The position numbers and the translations under genes were made by a program. A stretch of DNA of 64,000 nucleotides from Malus domestica. Its lineage: Eukaryota > Streptophyta > Magnoliopsida > Rosales > Rosaceae. The stretch is taken from NCBI RefSeq assembly GCF_042453785.1, contig NC_091674.1:21797001-21861000 (forward strand). Reading direction: 5' to 3'. Below are positions 9,384-21,190 of the stretch, piece by piece (positions within the stretch are counted from its first letter, which is position 1; the number at the start of each line of letters is the position of its first letter). The notes under the pieces are model-generated. The model saw nothing but the letters and a program-made list of their open reading frames with translations, searched no databases and had not been told where the DNA came from.

Positions 9384-12300
9384 CTAGGAACGGATTTGCT
9401 TGACTTTAATGTTCTGATTTGGCTTTTTATGTGTGTAAAAGAACTTCGGCGCTATGTGCTTGGTGTTCTCTCCCTTGATGTATCTCTTCTTCAATTGCTC
9501 AATACATGTTGCATTGCCTTCAAAGATCGTTGTAGGAAGGTCAACAACTGATGTAAGACCACTAGTGCTTCGAATGTGTCCCATAACTTCTCTTAGCCAA
9601 AAGCACTCATAGATGCTTCATGCAGGGCGAGAATCTCAGCATGGTTCGACGAAGTCGCAACTAGCGTTTGCTTGGTAAACCTCCAAGATATAGCTGTGTC
9701 TCCAACGGTAAAGACATAACACATTTGAGAATGTGCTCTATGTGGTCAGACAGATATCCAACATTTGCATAACCAACAAGGCAAGAATCGATCTGAGGAC
9801 CATAGGGGGCGGCAACACTCGAAGATTCATGGGTATAGAACAAGCCCAAATCCGTAATACCCTTGAGGTAGCAGAAAATGTCTTTAACACCATTCCAGTA
9901 CCTACGTGTGAATGCATTGCTATATCTTGCCAGAAGATTCACAAGGAAAGAGATGTCGGGTCTAGTCCACTGAGCCAAGTACAATAAAGCCCTAGTTGTA
10001 CTTATGTAAGGAACTTCGGGTTCCAAAATCTCTTCCTCATCCTCATTTGGACGGAAGGGATCTCGTTTAGCATCTAGAGTCTGAACAACCATAAGTGTAC
10101 TCGAAGGCTTTGTTTTATTCTCATTAAAACGACGCAACACCTTTTGGGTATAGTTCGATTGATGTGCTAGGATTACATCTGAACAATGCTCGATCTCCAA
10201 GTCGAGACAATATTTAGTTTTCCCCAGATCCTTCATCTCAAATTCTAATTTCAAGTGTGCAGCAATTTCCTCAAGCTCTGTAGGAGTCTCGATAAGGTTC
10301 ATGTCATCGACATAAACTGCAACGATTGCAAATCCAGAATATGACTTTTTTTTAACATGCATGGGCATAATTCGTTGTTCACATACCCCTAACTTGTCAA
10401 ATATTCACTCAGACGGCTATACCACTTCTGTCCGAATTGTTTCAATACGTAGAGTGACCTTTTCAACCTAATTGAGAGAGTGTTTCGTGGTCTAGAACTA
10501 TTTGAACCAGTCAATGGAAGACCTTCTGGAACTTTCATGTAAATTTTTGTATCTAGATCCACATAAAGATACGTGGTTACCACGTCTATAAGCTGCATAT
10601 TCAGTTTCTCGGAAACTACCAAACTGATTAGGTAGTGGAACGTTATAATGTCTATTACGGGGGAATACGTCTCCTTGTAATTAATCTCAGGGCATTGAGA
10701 GAAGCCTTGCGCTACGAGGCGTGCTTTGTATCGCACTATTTCATTCTTCTCATTACGCTTCCTCACGAAAACCTACTTGTAGCCAACGGGCTTCACATGT
10801 GGTGGTGTAGGAACGATAGGTCCAAACACTTTATGTTTTGCAAGTGAATCGAGTTCGACCTGGATTACTTGTTTCCAGTTTGACCAATTGGTTCTACGTC
10901 GGCATTCATCGACGGAACGTGGTTCAGTGTCATCGCTAAGCATGATGTCAGTAGCTACTGAGTACGATTATCTCATTCCTATTCCAAACCTCATCCAATA
11001 CTGCGTAGTGGACCGAAATCTCGCGATTCTCAGAAGGCCGACATGTTTCGTCTGAAGCATCACCGTAATCTAGAATAACATCATGCATTAGAACAGATGA
11101 GTGAACGATGGTCGAATTCAAACTAGGGTTATAGTTGGTGCCATATTTCTCTTCTGAGGTTATGAATCCTTTGAACCAAGGGGTCTGCCATGCTTCAAGG
11201 TCGAAGCAGATGATTGGCTAGCCGCCAATGTACCTTGCTGAGTGGAAGGTGCGGCCTCCCCACCTTCGGGGACGGTCCATCCTTCCCAGGCGGGTTGTGG
11301 ATGTACGTGGGGTACATATATCCTTGCAGGTGCGTTTACAGAGGGTATATGTGATCTTGTCACCTTTGCTAGATCATTAAAAGCATCTGGCATGCTTTGA
11401 GCAATGCTCGGAAGATCTATAATTTGTCGCACCTCAGTTTTAGACTAGGCAATGCAGGGATCTAAATAAGACATAGTGGGAGCATACCACGACAATTCGC
11501 GACGTTCTACATAAACGTTAGCATGCTTATTTCCCCATAACGACGGGAAGATTGTCTCATCAAAGTGACAATCTGCAAAACATGCGGAAAAGAGATCTAC
11601 TGTCAAAGGTTCTAAGTACCGAACTATTGATGGCAAATCCTACCTGAAATAGATTCCCATTTTTCTCTGAAGACCCATTTTGGTACGTATCGGGGGTGCT
11701 ATTGGCACATAAATGGCGTACCCAAACACCCGTAAATATGAGACGTCAGGCTCGTATCTAGTGACCAACTGTAACTGTGAATGTGGTTGAGTATCGATGG
11801 ATCTCAGACGGACCAACATAGCTACATGCAATATTGCATAGCCCTAGGCAGATACTGGCAGTTTGGTTCTCATAACCAAAGTCTGAACTATCAATTGAAG
11901 GCATTTTATGAAAGTTTCTGCCAAGCCATTTTGGGTGTGAACATGGGGTACAAGTTGTTCCACATCAATTAATACTGACATGCAATAATCGTCAAAAGTC
12001 TGTGACATAAACTCTCCAGCGTTATCCAGTCAAATCGACTTAATCAAATAATCAGGGTGGTGAGCTCTAAGCCTAATTATTTGAGCTAGGAGTTTATCAC
12101 ACGCGGCGTTGCGTGTGGACAACAGGCAAACATGTGACCATCTTGTCGATGCATCAACCAACACCATAAAATATCTAAATGGTCCGTAAGTTGGTTGGAT
12201 AGGTCCACAAATGTCCCCTTGAATCCTCAGAAGAAACTTAGAGAGGTTATGAATAATCTTTGTATATGAGGGATGAGTATTCAACTTCCCTAAAGAACAC

Positions 12301-12752
12301 GTTTTGCATGGCGGGAGTCCAACATAGGGATGTAACTTATGCTCATGTGAAGATTTGAGGATACGACACATTATGTCACGTCCAGGATGTCCCAAACGGT
12401 CATGCCAAAGCAACAAAATGTCCTGGAACTCATGCATAGGGCTGGCTACACTGTGGGCTTCTATGCCGCGAATGGTTGTGATGTACAACCCACTCGACAG
12501 ACGTTCCAACTTCTTGTGAATACGCTTCTAACCAAATTTGTATGAAGTAATACAAAGAAATTCAGAACCATTATCTTCAGTGGTTTCAATATGATATTGA
12601 TTATCTCGAATATCTCTAAAACTCAGCAACGTTCTTCCGGAACGTGGAGAATAAAGTACCTCCTTAATGGTCAAGATTGTACCATTGGACAACATGATAC
12701 GTGCCTTTCCATATCCTTCAATCAAGTTGGATGAGCCTGAAAGAGTTGTCAA
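9384..12752 (-). pseudogene. Copia pol (protease-integrase-RT-RNase H), broken
   Basis: Reading down the minus strand: a protease-end segment with ARIMLSNGTILTIKEVLYSP (12528-12752); the integrase zinc region WHDRLGHP...CKTCSLGK and the first catalytic Asp regions GDICGPIQPTYGP and VLVDASTRW (12030-12509); a linker (11160-11831); reverse transcriptase with RYKARLVAQGFSQ and IYMKVPEGLP (10389-10766) and the YVDDM active site near 10310; then an RNase H/C-terminal segment whose relics (ADLHHSLPKSTF-like) run to about 9300. The pieces lie in different frames, separated by stops and small indels, so no functional polyprotein can be made. These are domains of a plant retrotransposon, not of a host gene. 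Confidence 0.9.
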
Positions 12753-12999
12753 ATGAGCTTTCTTAAGTTAGGAAAATAGTGTCATTCAAGCAAAATGGTG
12801 TGCATGGTTGCATTATCTGTCAAACAACCAACTTCCCCACTAGACATACCGAGAAATAAATTAATTGAATTGGTCACATGTATAAATATAAGTACATTAA
12901 TTCAATTAAGCAATTCGAGAAAATAATATCCATTCAAATAACAATCTATAATTCAAAACAAATCAAAACCAAACAAATTATTCCAAATACTTAGAAAAA

Positions 13000-14100
13000 T
13001 TGTTCAAAATTAAACAAAAAACCTAGAAAAATAAGGGGTAGGGTTGGCCACTCTTAGTGGTTTCGGCCACTAGGGGTAAACACCTTAAAAACATGTCTAA
13101 TTTATTCATCCATAGGAGCTGACGCCTCTTGAAAATCTGATATCTCCATTGATGTAGTTGCATCTTACGGATGATCTACATGTGCAAAGTTAGACTCACG
13201 ACGGGAATGATACTTGGCAATAGCCTCAAGGGAAGCTCGGCATACTCGTGACCAATGATCCCTTGATCCATAGTGATAGCACTTGTCCAGTTCAGTAGAA
13301 GCAGGTTGAATGGGAGCTTTGCCCTTGTTCTTGAAGTTTGAGGCCTTAGGGGCGAGTGGTGGACGTTGTTAGGTCACATTTCTTCCCTTAGGTGAGGCAG
13401 TCTGTTGACCTTGGGCCCGTGATGGGGCTTGCCGCCCATTGCCATGACTACGACGATTCTTTCGTCGTTTATGGCTACTAGAATTAATCGCATGCGCTTT
13501 AGGCGCAATGTTCAAGCCAATTAGTCGAGCTTGATGATTCTTCATCAAAAGCTAGTTTTGCTTTTCAGCAAGAAGTAAAACAAAAATGAAATCTGAAAAC
13601 TTTATGAATTTATGTGCCCTATATTGTTGCTGTAAGACAATATTGATGGCATGGAAGGTCGAATAGGTCTTCTCCAGGAGATCTGATTCGGTTAGTTCCA
13701 CTTTTCAGAATTTCAACAGTGAACAGATTCTACAAACTTCAGAGTTGTATTCATTCAAGGACTTAAAGTCCTGGAAGCAAAGGTGCGGCCAATTGTGTGT
13801 TGCTTTAGGCAAGTATATGTCTTTATAGTGATTGAAATGGTCGGTTAAAGCAAGCCAGATGGTGCCTGGGTCCTCCTTAGCGAGATACTCAGTCTGTAGT
13901 GCATCATGGATGTGTCTTCAAATGAAGATCATTGCAATAGCCCTCTAAGCTTCATCAACAGGTTTGTCGACGATAAGTGTCTCGATGGTGGCTCTAATAC
14001 CCTTTGCAGTCAAATAGAGCTTCACGTCTTGAACCCATTTCAAATAGTTTCTTCCAGAGACTTCTAGAGCTGAGAAATCAAGCTTGTTCAAGTTCGACAT
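13000..14100 (-). pseudogene. Copia gag, broken
   Basis: ATG at 14100 opens MSNLNKLDFSALEVSGRNYL, typical of plant copia gag (retrotran_gag_2/UBN2). In-frame stops occur, for example a TAG near 13945. The zinc knuckle near 13270 reads CYHYGSRDHWSRVC: the second Cys of CX2CX4HX4C is Tyr, so metal binding would be lost. A fragment of the same gag start is copied at 24707-24788. Confidence 0.85.
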
Positions 14101-15260
14101 GTCCCTAAAACAGAGGGAAAAACGTGATTAGTCATATGGAAGCCATTGACATATATCGTAGAACATACAGGTTCTATAGACATGTATTGGTTTAATTTAT
14201 ACATGAAAACTACATGTTTCATGTGGTATGTTTTGAATGAAAACTTCAGGTTTCAAAGGCACTAAATTTGAAACCACAGGTTCAATTTAGTTTTTATGAA
14301 CAATTAGTTCATAATGAGAGGTTCATGTAAGAAACACAAAATGTAATATACTAATTTAAATATAGTGGATTTGAGGTTCTTCAGAAACTCAAGTGTGAGA
14401 GCTTTCTTACTATGAAAGTATGTCACAGTTCAAAGTATAAAAATAAATTATTGAATCGCTAATGTCCAATAGTGATCTTTAAGTCAATTATTTTGGATTT
14501 ATTATCAGATTAATGGACTGCATGTCACTTTTAATTAATTCAATAAATCGGACCATACGGGGTTGATTGTAGAAGCTAAATAATATCAAAATAATATTAT
14601 TGGATCGAAAATAGAGCCCCAAAAAATTTTTGGGCTCGGGTTGGGTGCCTTGAGTAAAAGGTAAAGTCTAAAAAGGCCCCGGGTATGGGCTGCATGCCAC
14701 ATGGGGGGTGGGAGAAACCCCAGCCGTAGCTAAGTTTCAATTTTTGGGCATAGAAGAGGACACGAGACAAGGCGCAGCGAAAGCTGGCCTATGGGTTTCG
14801 CGCGGGAAGCCCAACCGCATGGGCTGGCTGCAGGTGATACGCGGAGTGGGCCACAGGGACCAAGCCCAGCCTTGTGGGCTAGCGTGAAGGACACGGGTCG
14901 CGACGAGGGCCAAGGTTTAGGCTGTGGGGGGGCAACACAAAACCCAGTAACCATAAAAGTTGCTACATGCAGGGGGAAAAACCAAGCCAATCTGGGCTGG
15001 TTGAATGGCGCGGGCCATGGTGCAAACGGGCGAAGGGCTTCAGGCCCATCAGATTGACCCAGGCCGAGGCTTGGTTTATGCATGCACAGTGATGGTGCGG
15101 TGGGTGTGCCGCACCATGTCTAATTTCCTTTTTTTTTTCGAAATCCCTTAGGGTTGAGGAAACCCTAAATATGCTTCTAATTTAATTTTATATATTGACT
15201 CACATATTCCACATAACAATTTAATGATGCATGAAACAAATATAAATTGACAAATATATG

Positions 15261-15311
<51 letters not shown>

Positions 15312-15507
15312 AAAGGAAAATATAAACATAGAGGGGTTCATGCATTATGGGAATGTTTTCATACTTTGTGGACATTTCAAATATCTTCTTTTATTTTAAG
15401 CGTACCTGATTAGCGGAAAACAAAATAAGCCTTTGAATTTGGTGGAAGATAGCCTCCTCCAACGATGCGTCAATTCCTCAACTTCTGGCAAGAGCATGCT
15501 GATGACG
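14101..15507 (-). other. Copia leader between 5' LTR and gag
   Basis: Non-coding. It includes a GC-rich block (14790-15080) and a (TA)n microsatellite (15262-15310). It is duplicated at 24789-26171, where the TA run is nearly absent. Short frames in the GC block are not supported as genes. Confidence 0.7.
15262..15310. repeat. (TA)n microsatellite
   Basis: About 24 uninterrupted TA units in the copia leader. The duplicate near 25960 has only a few TA steps. Confidence 0.95.
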
Positions 15508-15776
15508 TGTTGTATGCCTACTTGATTGAACGATCTAGGGTTTAGAGAAAGAAAGGTAGCCATCAATATTGAGGGGGAAGAAAGAGTGATTTAATTGTGA
15601 GGTGTGTTTGATTCACCCCATTGGACCTTTATTTATTGTAGTAGGATAGGTAAAAACATTTCCCTTTAGCATTACAACATTAATAGGTAATCTACTTCCA
15701 ATAGGAATATAAGATACATTCCCAAATCTACTAGGATTTACACAATCACATTCCTATTCTAAATATGACTGCAACA
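15508..15776 (-). repeat. 5' LTR of the copia element
   Basis: A 269-bp LTR, plus strand TGTTGTATGCC to GACTGCAACA. Its minus-strand TATA position reads AATAAATAAAGG near 15626, so this promoter copy appears damaged relative to the 3' LTR. Confidence 0.9.
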
Positions 15777-15778
15777 AA

Positions 15779-16041
15779 TCTCTACTAATTAATAAAATCT
15801 TCTTTGTCAACCAAAAGAGGGTGAAAAGACAAATTAGTCTTCTATCACACAAAAAAAATGATGGGCAATAATGTAATTTTATATGTCCAAATTTTACTAT
15901 TTTTTATTGAAGCCTTACTTACAAGTGATGTTAAAATACCTCCAATATTAAAAAACAAAAACAAAAACAAAATCTCCCACTCCCCCTCTCTCCTTCTCAT
16001 TTTCTAAAAAAATGTGTTTATACACACAAAGTGTGTAGGCA

Positions 16042-16049
<8 letters not shown>
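15779..16049 (+). mobile_element. Short Helitron-like element (copy B)
   Basis: It starts A|TCTCTACTAATTAATAAA and ends ACACAAAGTGTGTAGGCAAATGATAG|T, a C-to-A change in the terminal CTAG. It is followed by a (TAA)n run and is homologous to copy A on the other side of the copia element. Confidence 0.6.
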
Positions 16050-16076
<27 letters not shown>

Positions 16077-16082
16077 TCATAA

Positions 16083-16380
16083 TCTTTACTAATTAATAAA
16101 ACACTCATTGTCAACCAAACTCCTATGAAATTACCAATTTAACCCTCTAATTAAAACATAACATGATTAAGAAATATAGGGCAGAAATGTAATTTCACAC
16201 AACCAAATTTTGCTGTTTTTGTTTTCAAAGTCTCACTTACATATAATCCTAACATATCTCTAACTAAAAAAAATTTTAAAAAAATTCCCACTCCCACATT
16301 CTCTATCACTCTCTTCCCTCTCCTTCTATTTCAAAAACAAAAATAAAAAAATTTCTCACACTTTGTGTGTGCCATTCTAG
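16083..16380 (+). mobile_element. Short Helitron-like element (copy C)
   Basis: A|TCTTTACTAATTAATAAAAC at the 5' end; at the 3' end the hairpin CACACTTTGTGTGTG, then CCATTCTAG|T. A second family member inserted directly behind copy B in a TAA/TAG microsatellite. Confidence 0.65.
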
Positions 16381-17539
16381 TAGTAATAGTAATAGTAGTA
16401 GTAGTAGTAGTTGTTACACCCCACCCCTAACATTAAATGATTTTTTGGTGTTAAATGGTGTGCCTAAGGGGCCCACCCCTGTTTTGGTTGTCCCCGGCCC
16501 CCTTTCCTAGTCTGCCACGTGGCAGTTCCTCCCACTCTCATTTCTTCTCTTTTCTCTCTCCTGGTTCTCTCTTCCTTCTCTCCTTGAAACTCTCTCGATC
16601 TTTATCTCTGTCTCTCCCTTATCCCTCCCTACATCTCTCTACAACTCCCTCTCCAAGATCACCAAGCCTCAAGAGGCCAAGAATCCCAAACCCTCACTCC
16701 TCTCGTCCCGGTCAACACTACAATTGTGCGTGCAGGGTGGAACACCAGCTATTTAACTTGGAATCCGACGAGCAGGATGTGAGTCGATGTGTTTCAAGTT
16801 GCATCCTTGTTCTAGTGAGTTATTTCGAGTTGTTTAAGTGACTTTGGAGATGAAAACCGAGGGTTTTTAACCCTGTGCATGCATGTTCTTCTTTCCTCAG
16901 TTTTTCGACGAGCACCGCCCCTTTCAAGGCAATTTCCGGCCAAACCATGGTGAGTTGGCTAGCGTGTAAGGTATCAATCTCTTCGTCTCCCACTACAACT
17001 TTTCTTTTTGAATCACCCAATTTCGTTAAGTATTGAAGAAGTTATGTCCATTTAAATCTTACCTAGTTTCCGACGATCTCTGAGGCTTTCAAGGAGTTTT
17101 CTAGCCAAACCAAGGCGAGTTAGACATCGTGCGAGATACCATTCTCTTCGTCTCATCGAGAACTATAATTTTCATTTTTGAATTACTCAATTTCGTTAAG
17201 TATTGATAAAGTTATGAGCATTTAAAGTTTGTCCAACTTTCTGGCCGAAATCCGGCCTTCCCTTCTGTTTAGCTCCAACGAGATCAACCACACCAGGCCC
17301 TTTGGGCCATGCCAAACCCAGGGCTTAGGCCCATTTAAACCCAAACCCTTTATTTTAAATTGTTTTTATTTTATTTATTAAACCAAGGCCTTTGGGCCTT
17401 ATCTAAAACCCTAAACCCTTTCGAATTAGGCCCTCGGGCCATGTGGGTCTGGGCCTGAGCCCAGAGATCTCTTAACCCAATCCTAAAACCCCTAAGCCTA
17501 ACCCACCTATTTATCTAAGCCCTAAAACCCAAATTCTAA

Positions 17540-17645
17540 GCCATTTTCCCTATTTCCCTTAAACCCATTTCCCTTAAACCCTAAACCCCTAAGTCCAACC
17601 CTAGACCCTAAAGCCCTAAACCTAAACCCTAACCCTAAACCAGCC
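17540..17645. repeat. Degenerate plant telomere-like repeats
   Basis: CCCTAAA-type units (CCTTAAACCCTAAACCCC, then ACCCTAACCCTAAACC) recur with variants. They are part of the LTR, not a telomere. Confidence 0.8.
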
Positions 17646-18509
17646 AACCAAGTTTGACCAAACCGATTGACCTGTTGACTTTGACACGTTGACTTTGACA
17701 TTAACCGATCAACAGTCAAAGTTGACTTTTAGGGTTGACTTTTCAGAATTTTGTCCAGGACCCCTCCAAAGCTAATTTCGACGTCCTAAATCCATTTCTG
17801 ACATCCGTTTTCCCAAATTCAATTGTTATAGTAGAGTTTTATTAATTGGACCCTTTATGTGCTTAGTGGCAATTATTGTGGCATTTCCGTCTTCGCTAGT
17901 TTGCGTGGCTCTTCAGCGGCGAAGTATTTGTGAGTGGACCCCTTCAAAAATGCATGTTTTAATATTAGAAATGCATACATGAAAAGCATGATTTAACGAT
18001 TATGTTTTATGAAATGTTTTGTGAGATAACATGTTTACTAAGGCTAGATTAAAGTATTACTATTTTTCCTATAACCCACGTCCTTATAGAATATATGATG
18101 GATGACGATATGATATTTAAAACATGTTTCGAACATCTCTTTATAGTATAGATGATAGATGACTTTATACTATGAAGTTGCTTTTCAATATATATATGTT
18201 CAATGGTTTTGTACTTACCTAGTGGCCCTTTCTGCTACGAGACATAGAGATAGATTTCGGTCCCTCCTAGGCGACGGTTTGGTGTTGGCATAGGGCATGG
18301 AGTGTGTCTCCTCTAGCTATTTAGCATAGGGATGAGGAGCCGGCATGGGGCATGGGGGTAATTTTCCTCTGACTGTCTGCTCAGAGACGGGGAGCCAGCA
18401 TGGAGCCTGGGGGTTATTGAACATTCACTAGTGATTATTATATATACAAGTTATGATTTGAGGCATTGCATGGTATGCTAGGCTTCGGAAAACCTATGTT
18501 TATCATGAT

Positions 18510-19918
18510 CAAGGTCTTAAATACCGATAATATCAGCGATATTTCGCCGATATTATCGATTTTTCACGTTACCGATATTTTAATAGGTATCCAACGGGTT
18601 TTCGTCAAAATATCGCAATATTATCAATAATATCGATAATATCGCGATATTTCCAAAACTATCGCGATATTTTAGAACTGTGCTAATTGGAGAAGAACGC
18701 TGGAGCTTCTACAGCTCCGGCCAACTGTAAAAGAGCACCCTAGACTCCGATCTAGGTATGAAAATGAAATAGAAGACGAGATGAATGTTTTTATAAATTT
18801 TGTTTGCCGTGAAACTATCGGAGGTGTTTGGAAAGTTCGTCGACACCCACGGCCTCGCCGGAGATGGGTGTGCCTATTTCCGAGCCAATTTCGTCCCAAA
18901 AACCTTGCAAAAACACGATTTTGAACTTAAATTTCACATATAAGCTTCAATCTAGAACGGAAAGAGGCAAACCCGAAGCTTACCTAACCGGAGAAATTCA
19001 AGAAACTCGCCGGAGTTCCTGCGTTCGCCGAGTTGCAGAGACGAGAAAGAGAGGGAGAAAGACGCGGTTGCTGGTGATGATGGGTGTCTTCCTGAAGCAG
19101 GTGCGATGGTGTGCGTGTGTGTATGTGGGTCTCGGACCCTCGGTGCAAAGAGAAAGGAGAGAGACGGCGCCGACGAGAGAGGAGCAGAAGGAAAGGTGGA
19201 CTTATTCTCGAAGATTTGAGATGAGAGAAGCTGGAATGAGGATCGGCTACAAAAGAAGTGGAGACTAGGGTTGTGCTTTTGTGCACTGGAAGGAAAGGTT
19301 CTGGAGGCGGCAAGAGGAAAAGATGGTAGAGAGTGAGAGTGATAAAAGTGAGAGTTTTAATGGGGAGAGGAAAAGATGGTATGGAGAAAGAAAGAAAAGT
19401 AAATAAAAATATAAAAAGGGATGACAAAACCAAGATCAAGGCACACGAATTAAGAGTAGAAAATTAAAGAAAATATTAAAATGATTGATAGAAAAACTTT
19501 ACAAAAGAGAGAGAGGGAGAGAGAGATGGAGTGTTTGAGTCTGACTGATGACTACACGGGGAAGAGGAACCGAGAGAGTGGGTCACGCGGACCAACGTCC
19601 AACAGAGAAAGAATATTAAAATAAAATTACTACATATTTTCTATACTAACAATGTTTGCCAGCTTGCTATATAATCAACTTAAATCAGTTAAATCCATCA
19701 TGCAATGCATTTCCTTCCAATTTTTTGTGATAAACTAATAGATAATTGACTAAATAAACATCCTGCAAAGTTTCAATAAAAATTTCCAAGTTTTTCTTAC
19801 AATTTCCGTGGTTTCCATATTATTTTTATCGATATCGATAATATCCCGATATTTCCATCGATATTTCCGTGTTTTCGAACTACCGATATTTCCGATATCA
19901 TCGATATTTAATACCTTG
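18510..19918. mobile_element. 1.4-kb TIR element with ATCATGAT target duplication
   Basis: ATCATGAT flanks it on both sides (18502-18509 and 19919-19926). The ends are inverted: CAAGGTCTTAAATACCGATA on the left and, reversed, CAAGGTATTAAATATCGATG on the right. Many ATATCGATAATATCG steps fill both termini. The interior (18670-19440) is GC-richer with long low-complexity frames on both strands, possibly acquired host sequence; I could not identify it. No transposase. Confidence 0.75.
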
Positions 19919-19975
19919 ATCATGATATATATGTGTTTTCATAAAACTTGGGGGTTAGTACGTTGATAACTGTTT

Positions 19976-19978
<3 letters not shown>

Positions 19979-20027
<49 letters not shown>
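19979..20027. repeat. (TA)n microsatellite
   Basis: About 24 TA units inside the solo LTR. Confidence 0.95.
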
Positions 20028-20029
<2 letters not shown>

Positions 20030-20363
20030 ACTTAGTTCACTCATGTTTGTTTTGCACCCCCTTCAGGACTCAGAATCGAGGCATACAATCCTGGCGTCAA
20101 GGCACTTCCGCATGGGCATCTTCGAGTCCTCTCGGTGTAGGACTCACTCCTTTGTTCATTCAATTTTATATTATTTCTTTTAGTGTTCTAGTTAGTTGAA
20201 CACATTCCTTAAATGCATATTCTTTATTCTTTTATATTTATAAACCTTATCTATTCTTTGTTTTCAACATTTGCACTCAATAAATGGCTTTTGTCACCCT
20301 CGGATGTCGGCCAGAACGTGCCTATCCTGGTATTCGGGGAAATATCGAGATCGGGGCGTGTCA

Positions 20364-20739
20364 ATAGTAGTAGTAGTAGTAGTAGTAGTAATATTAATAT
20401 TTTGCAAATGGCAAGGATACCTCTACATATTTTACAAAATTATAATCTTTGCCCCTACATTATTGTCTTTGATAATTATTATATCACATTAAATACCATA
20501 TCATTTTTAGGCATTCAATATATTCACATCAATTTATATAAAAGCACAACAATGTTTCCAAACACTCGGACATTATTTTTTCTTTTTTCTTTTTCTTTTT
20601 GTTAAAAACACTTTTACAAAAAAAGAAATGTTTACGAAATATTCAAGAACTTTATTTTACAGCTGTTTATTATCACAGCACATCATAAGCAGTTTTTTCT
20701 TTTTAAAACACAATAATAACAAACTAGCCCTAAATGGGA
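20364..20739. other. Microsatellite and decayed hAT-type MITE end
   Basis: A TAG run (20365-20392) is followed by AT-rich sequence. 20590-20735 resembles the right half of the hAT-like MITE at 62351 (AAAACACTTTTACAAAAAA, TATCACAGCAC, then ACAAACTAGCCCTAA). Confidence 0.45.
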
Positions 20740-21190
20740 AACCCCACAAAAGGGCTCCTGAAAATAACTTTGATGGTTCAGTTATGAACTCCACAACTAC
20801 AATTGGTTTTATAATCAGGAATGAAGATGAAACTTCGATTGTGGTTGGAGCTCGTTGTCTTGGGGATAACACAATCTTCATTACTGAAGGTTTTGCCTTG
20901 ATAGCCCCTCTTTGGATGGCAAACGGAAGAAGCTTTAGACGGGTCTGTGTAGAGAGTGACTCAAAACATGTGATTGATGAGGTCAAGGGTGATTGTGCTA
21001 TTCCTTGGCGATTAAGAGATTATTGAAGATATCAATTGGTTGGCTTCTTCCTTTAATTCTATTAATTGGGCTCATGTTTACATAGAAGCAAACTTCTTGG
21101 CAGCTCTATTACTAGTACATGGTTTCCATTTAATGGTTTTTATATTTGGGATAGGTCGTTGCATGTTGTGCAAAAAAGGCTATTTATTTT
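20740..21190 (+). pseudogene. LINE-type RNase H domain relic
   Basis: The frame encodes a plant RVT_3-type RNase H segment: NNFDGSVMNSTTTIGFIIRN, then ARCLGDNTIFITEGFAL and RVCVESDSKHVIDEVKGDC. The first Asp (FDGS), the Glu in EGFAL and the Asp in ESDSK fit the catalytic pattern. The frame ends after CAIPWRLRDY; further related residues (INWAHVYIEANFLAALL) appear in another frame to about 21120. Upstream RT is absent. It is a 5'-truncated LINE end, not a host gene. Confidence 0.7.

Larger units (their letters stand above)
8587..15776 (-). mobile_element. Ty1/copia LTR retrotransposon, decayed, with both LTRs
   Basis: The element reads on the minus strand: 5' LTR (15508-15776), a leader of about 1.4 kb, gag (from 14100), protease, integrase, reverse transcriptase and RNase H (to about 9380), polypurine tract (8854-8863), 3' LTR (8587-8853). 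Domain order integrase before RT defines copia. The flanking 5-mers CATCT and AATCT are a plausible TSD with one change. The LTRs differ at roughly one position in ten by eye, and gag and pol contain stops and frameshifts, so the insertion is old and inactive. It separates two Helitron-like elements. Confidence 0.9.
16412..20363 (+). mobile_element. Large solo LTR, gypsy-like, with nested insertion
   Basis: It begins TGTTACACCCC and ends GGGGCGTGTCA, an inverted TGTTAC/GTGTCA pair. The flanking 5-mers GTAGT and ATAGT lie in a TAG microsatellite. No internal retroviral genes or second LTR exist, so it is a solo LTR left by recombination. Removing the nested TIR element leaves about 2.5 kb, long for an LTR. 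Inside are a pyrimidine-rich 5' part, telomere-like repeats and a TA run. Assignment to Ty3/gypsy is from remembered plant LTR style. The first 835 bp are copied at 27059-27893. Confidence 0.65.

Noticed and set aside
14791..15057. GC-rich open frames on both strands in the copia leader (also 25375-25803)
   Set aside because: They occur inside non-coding leader sequence, are duplicated with it, and show frame-breaking differences and no domain; composition alone opens them.
16455..16841. 128-residue frame at the start of the solo LTR (also 27102-27488)
   Set aside because: Ser/Leu/Pro-rich translation of a CT-rich LTR segment; duplicated only because the LTR was copied.
17540..17645. A true telomere or centromere boundary
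   Set aside because: The repeats are degenerate, short and inside an LTR, with ordinary sequence on both sides.
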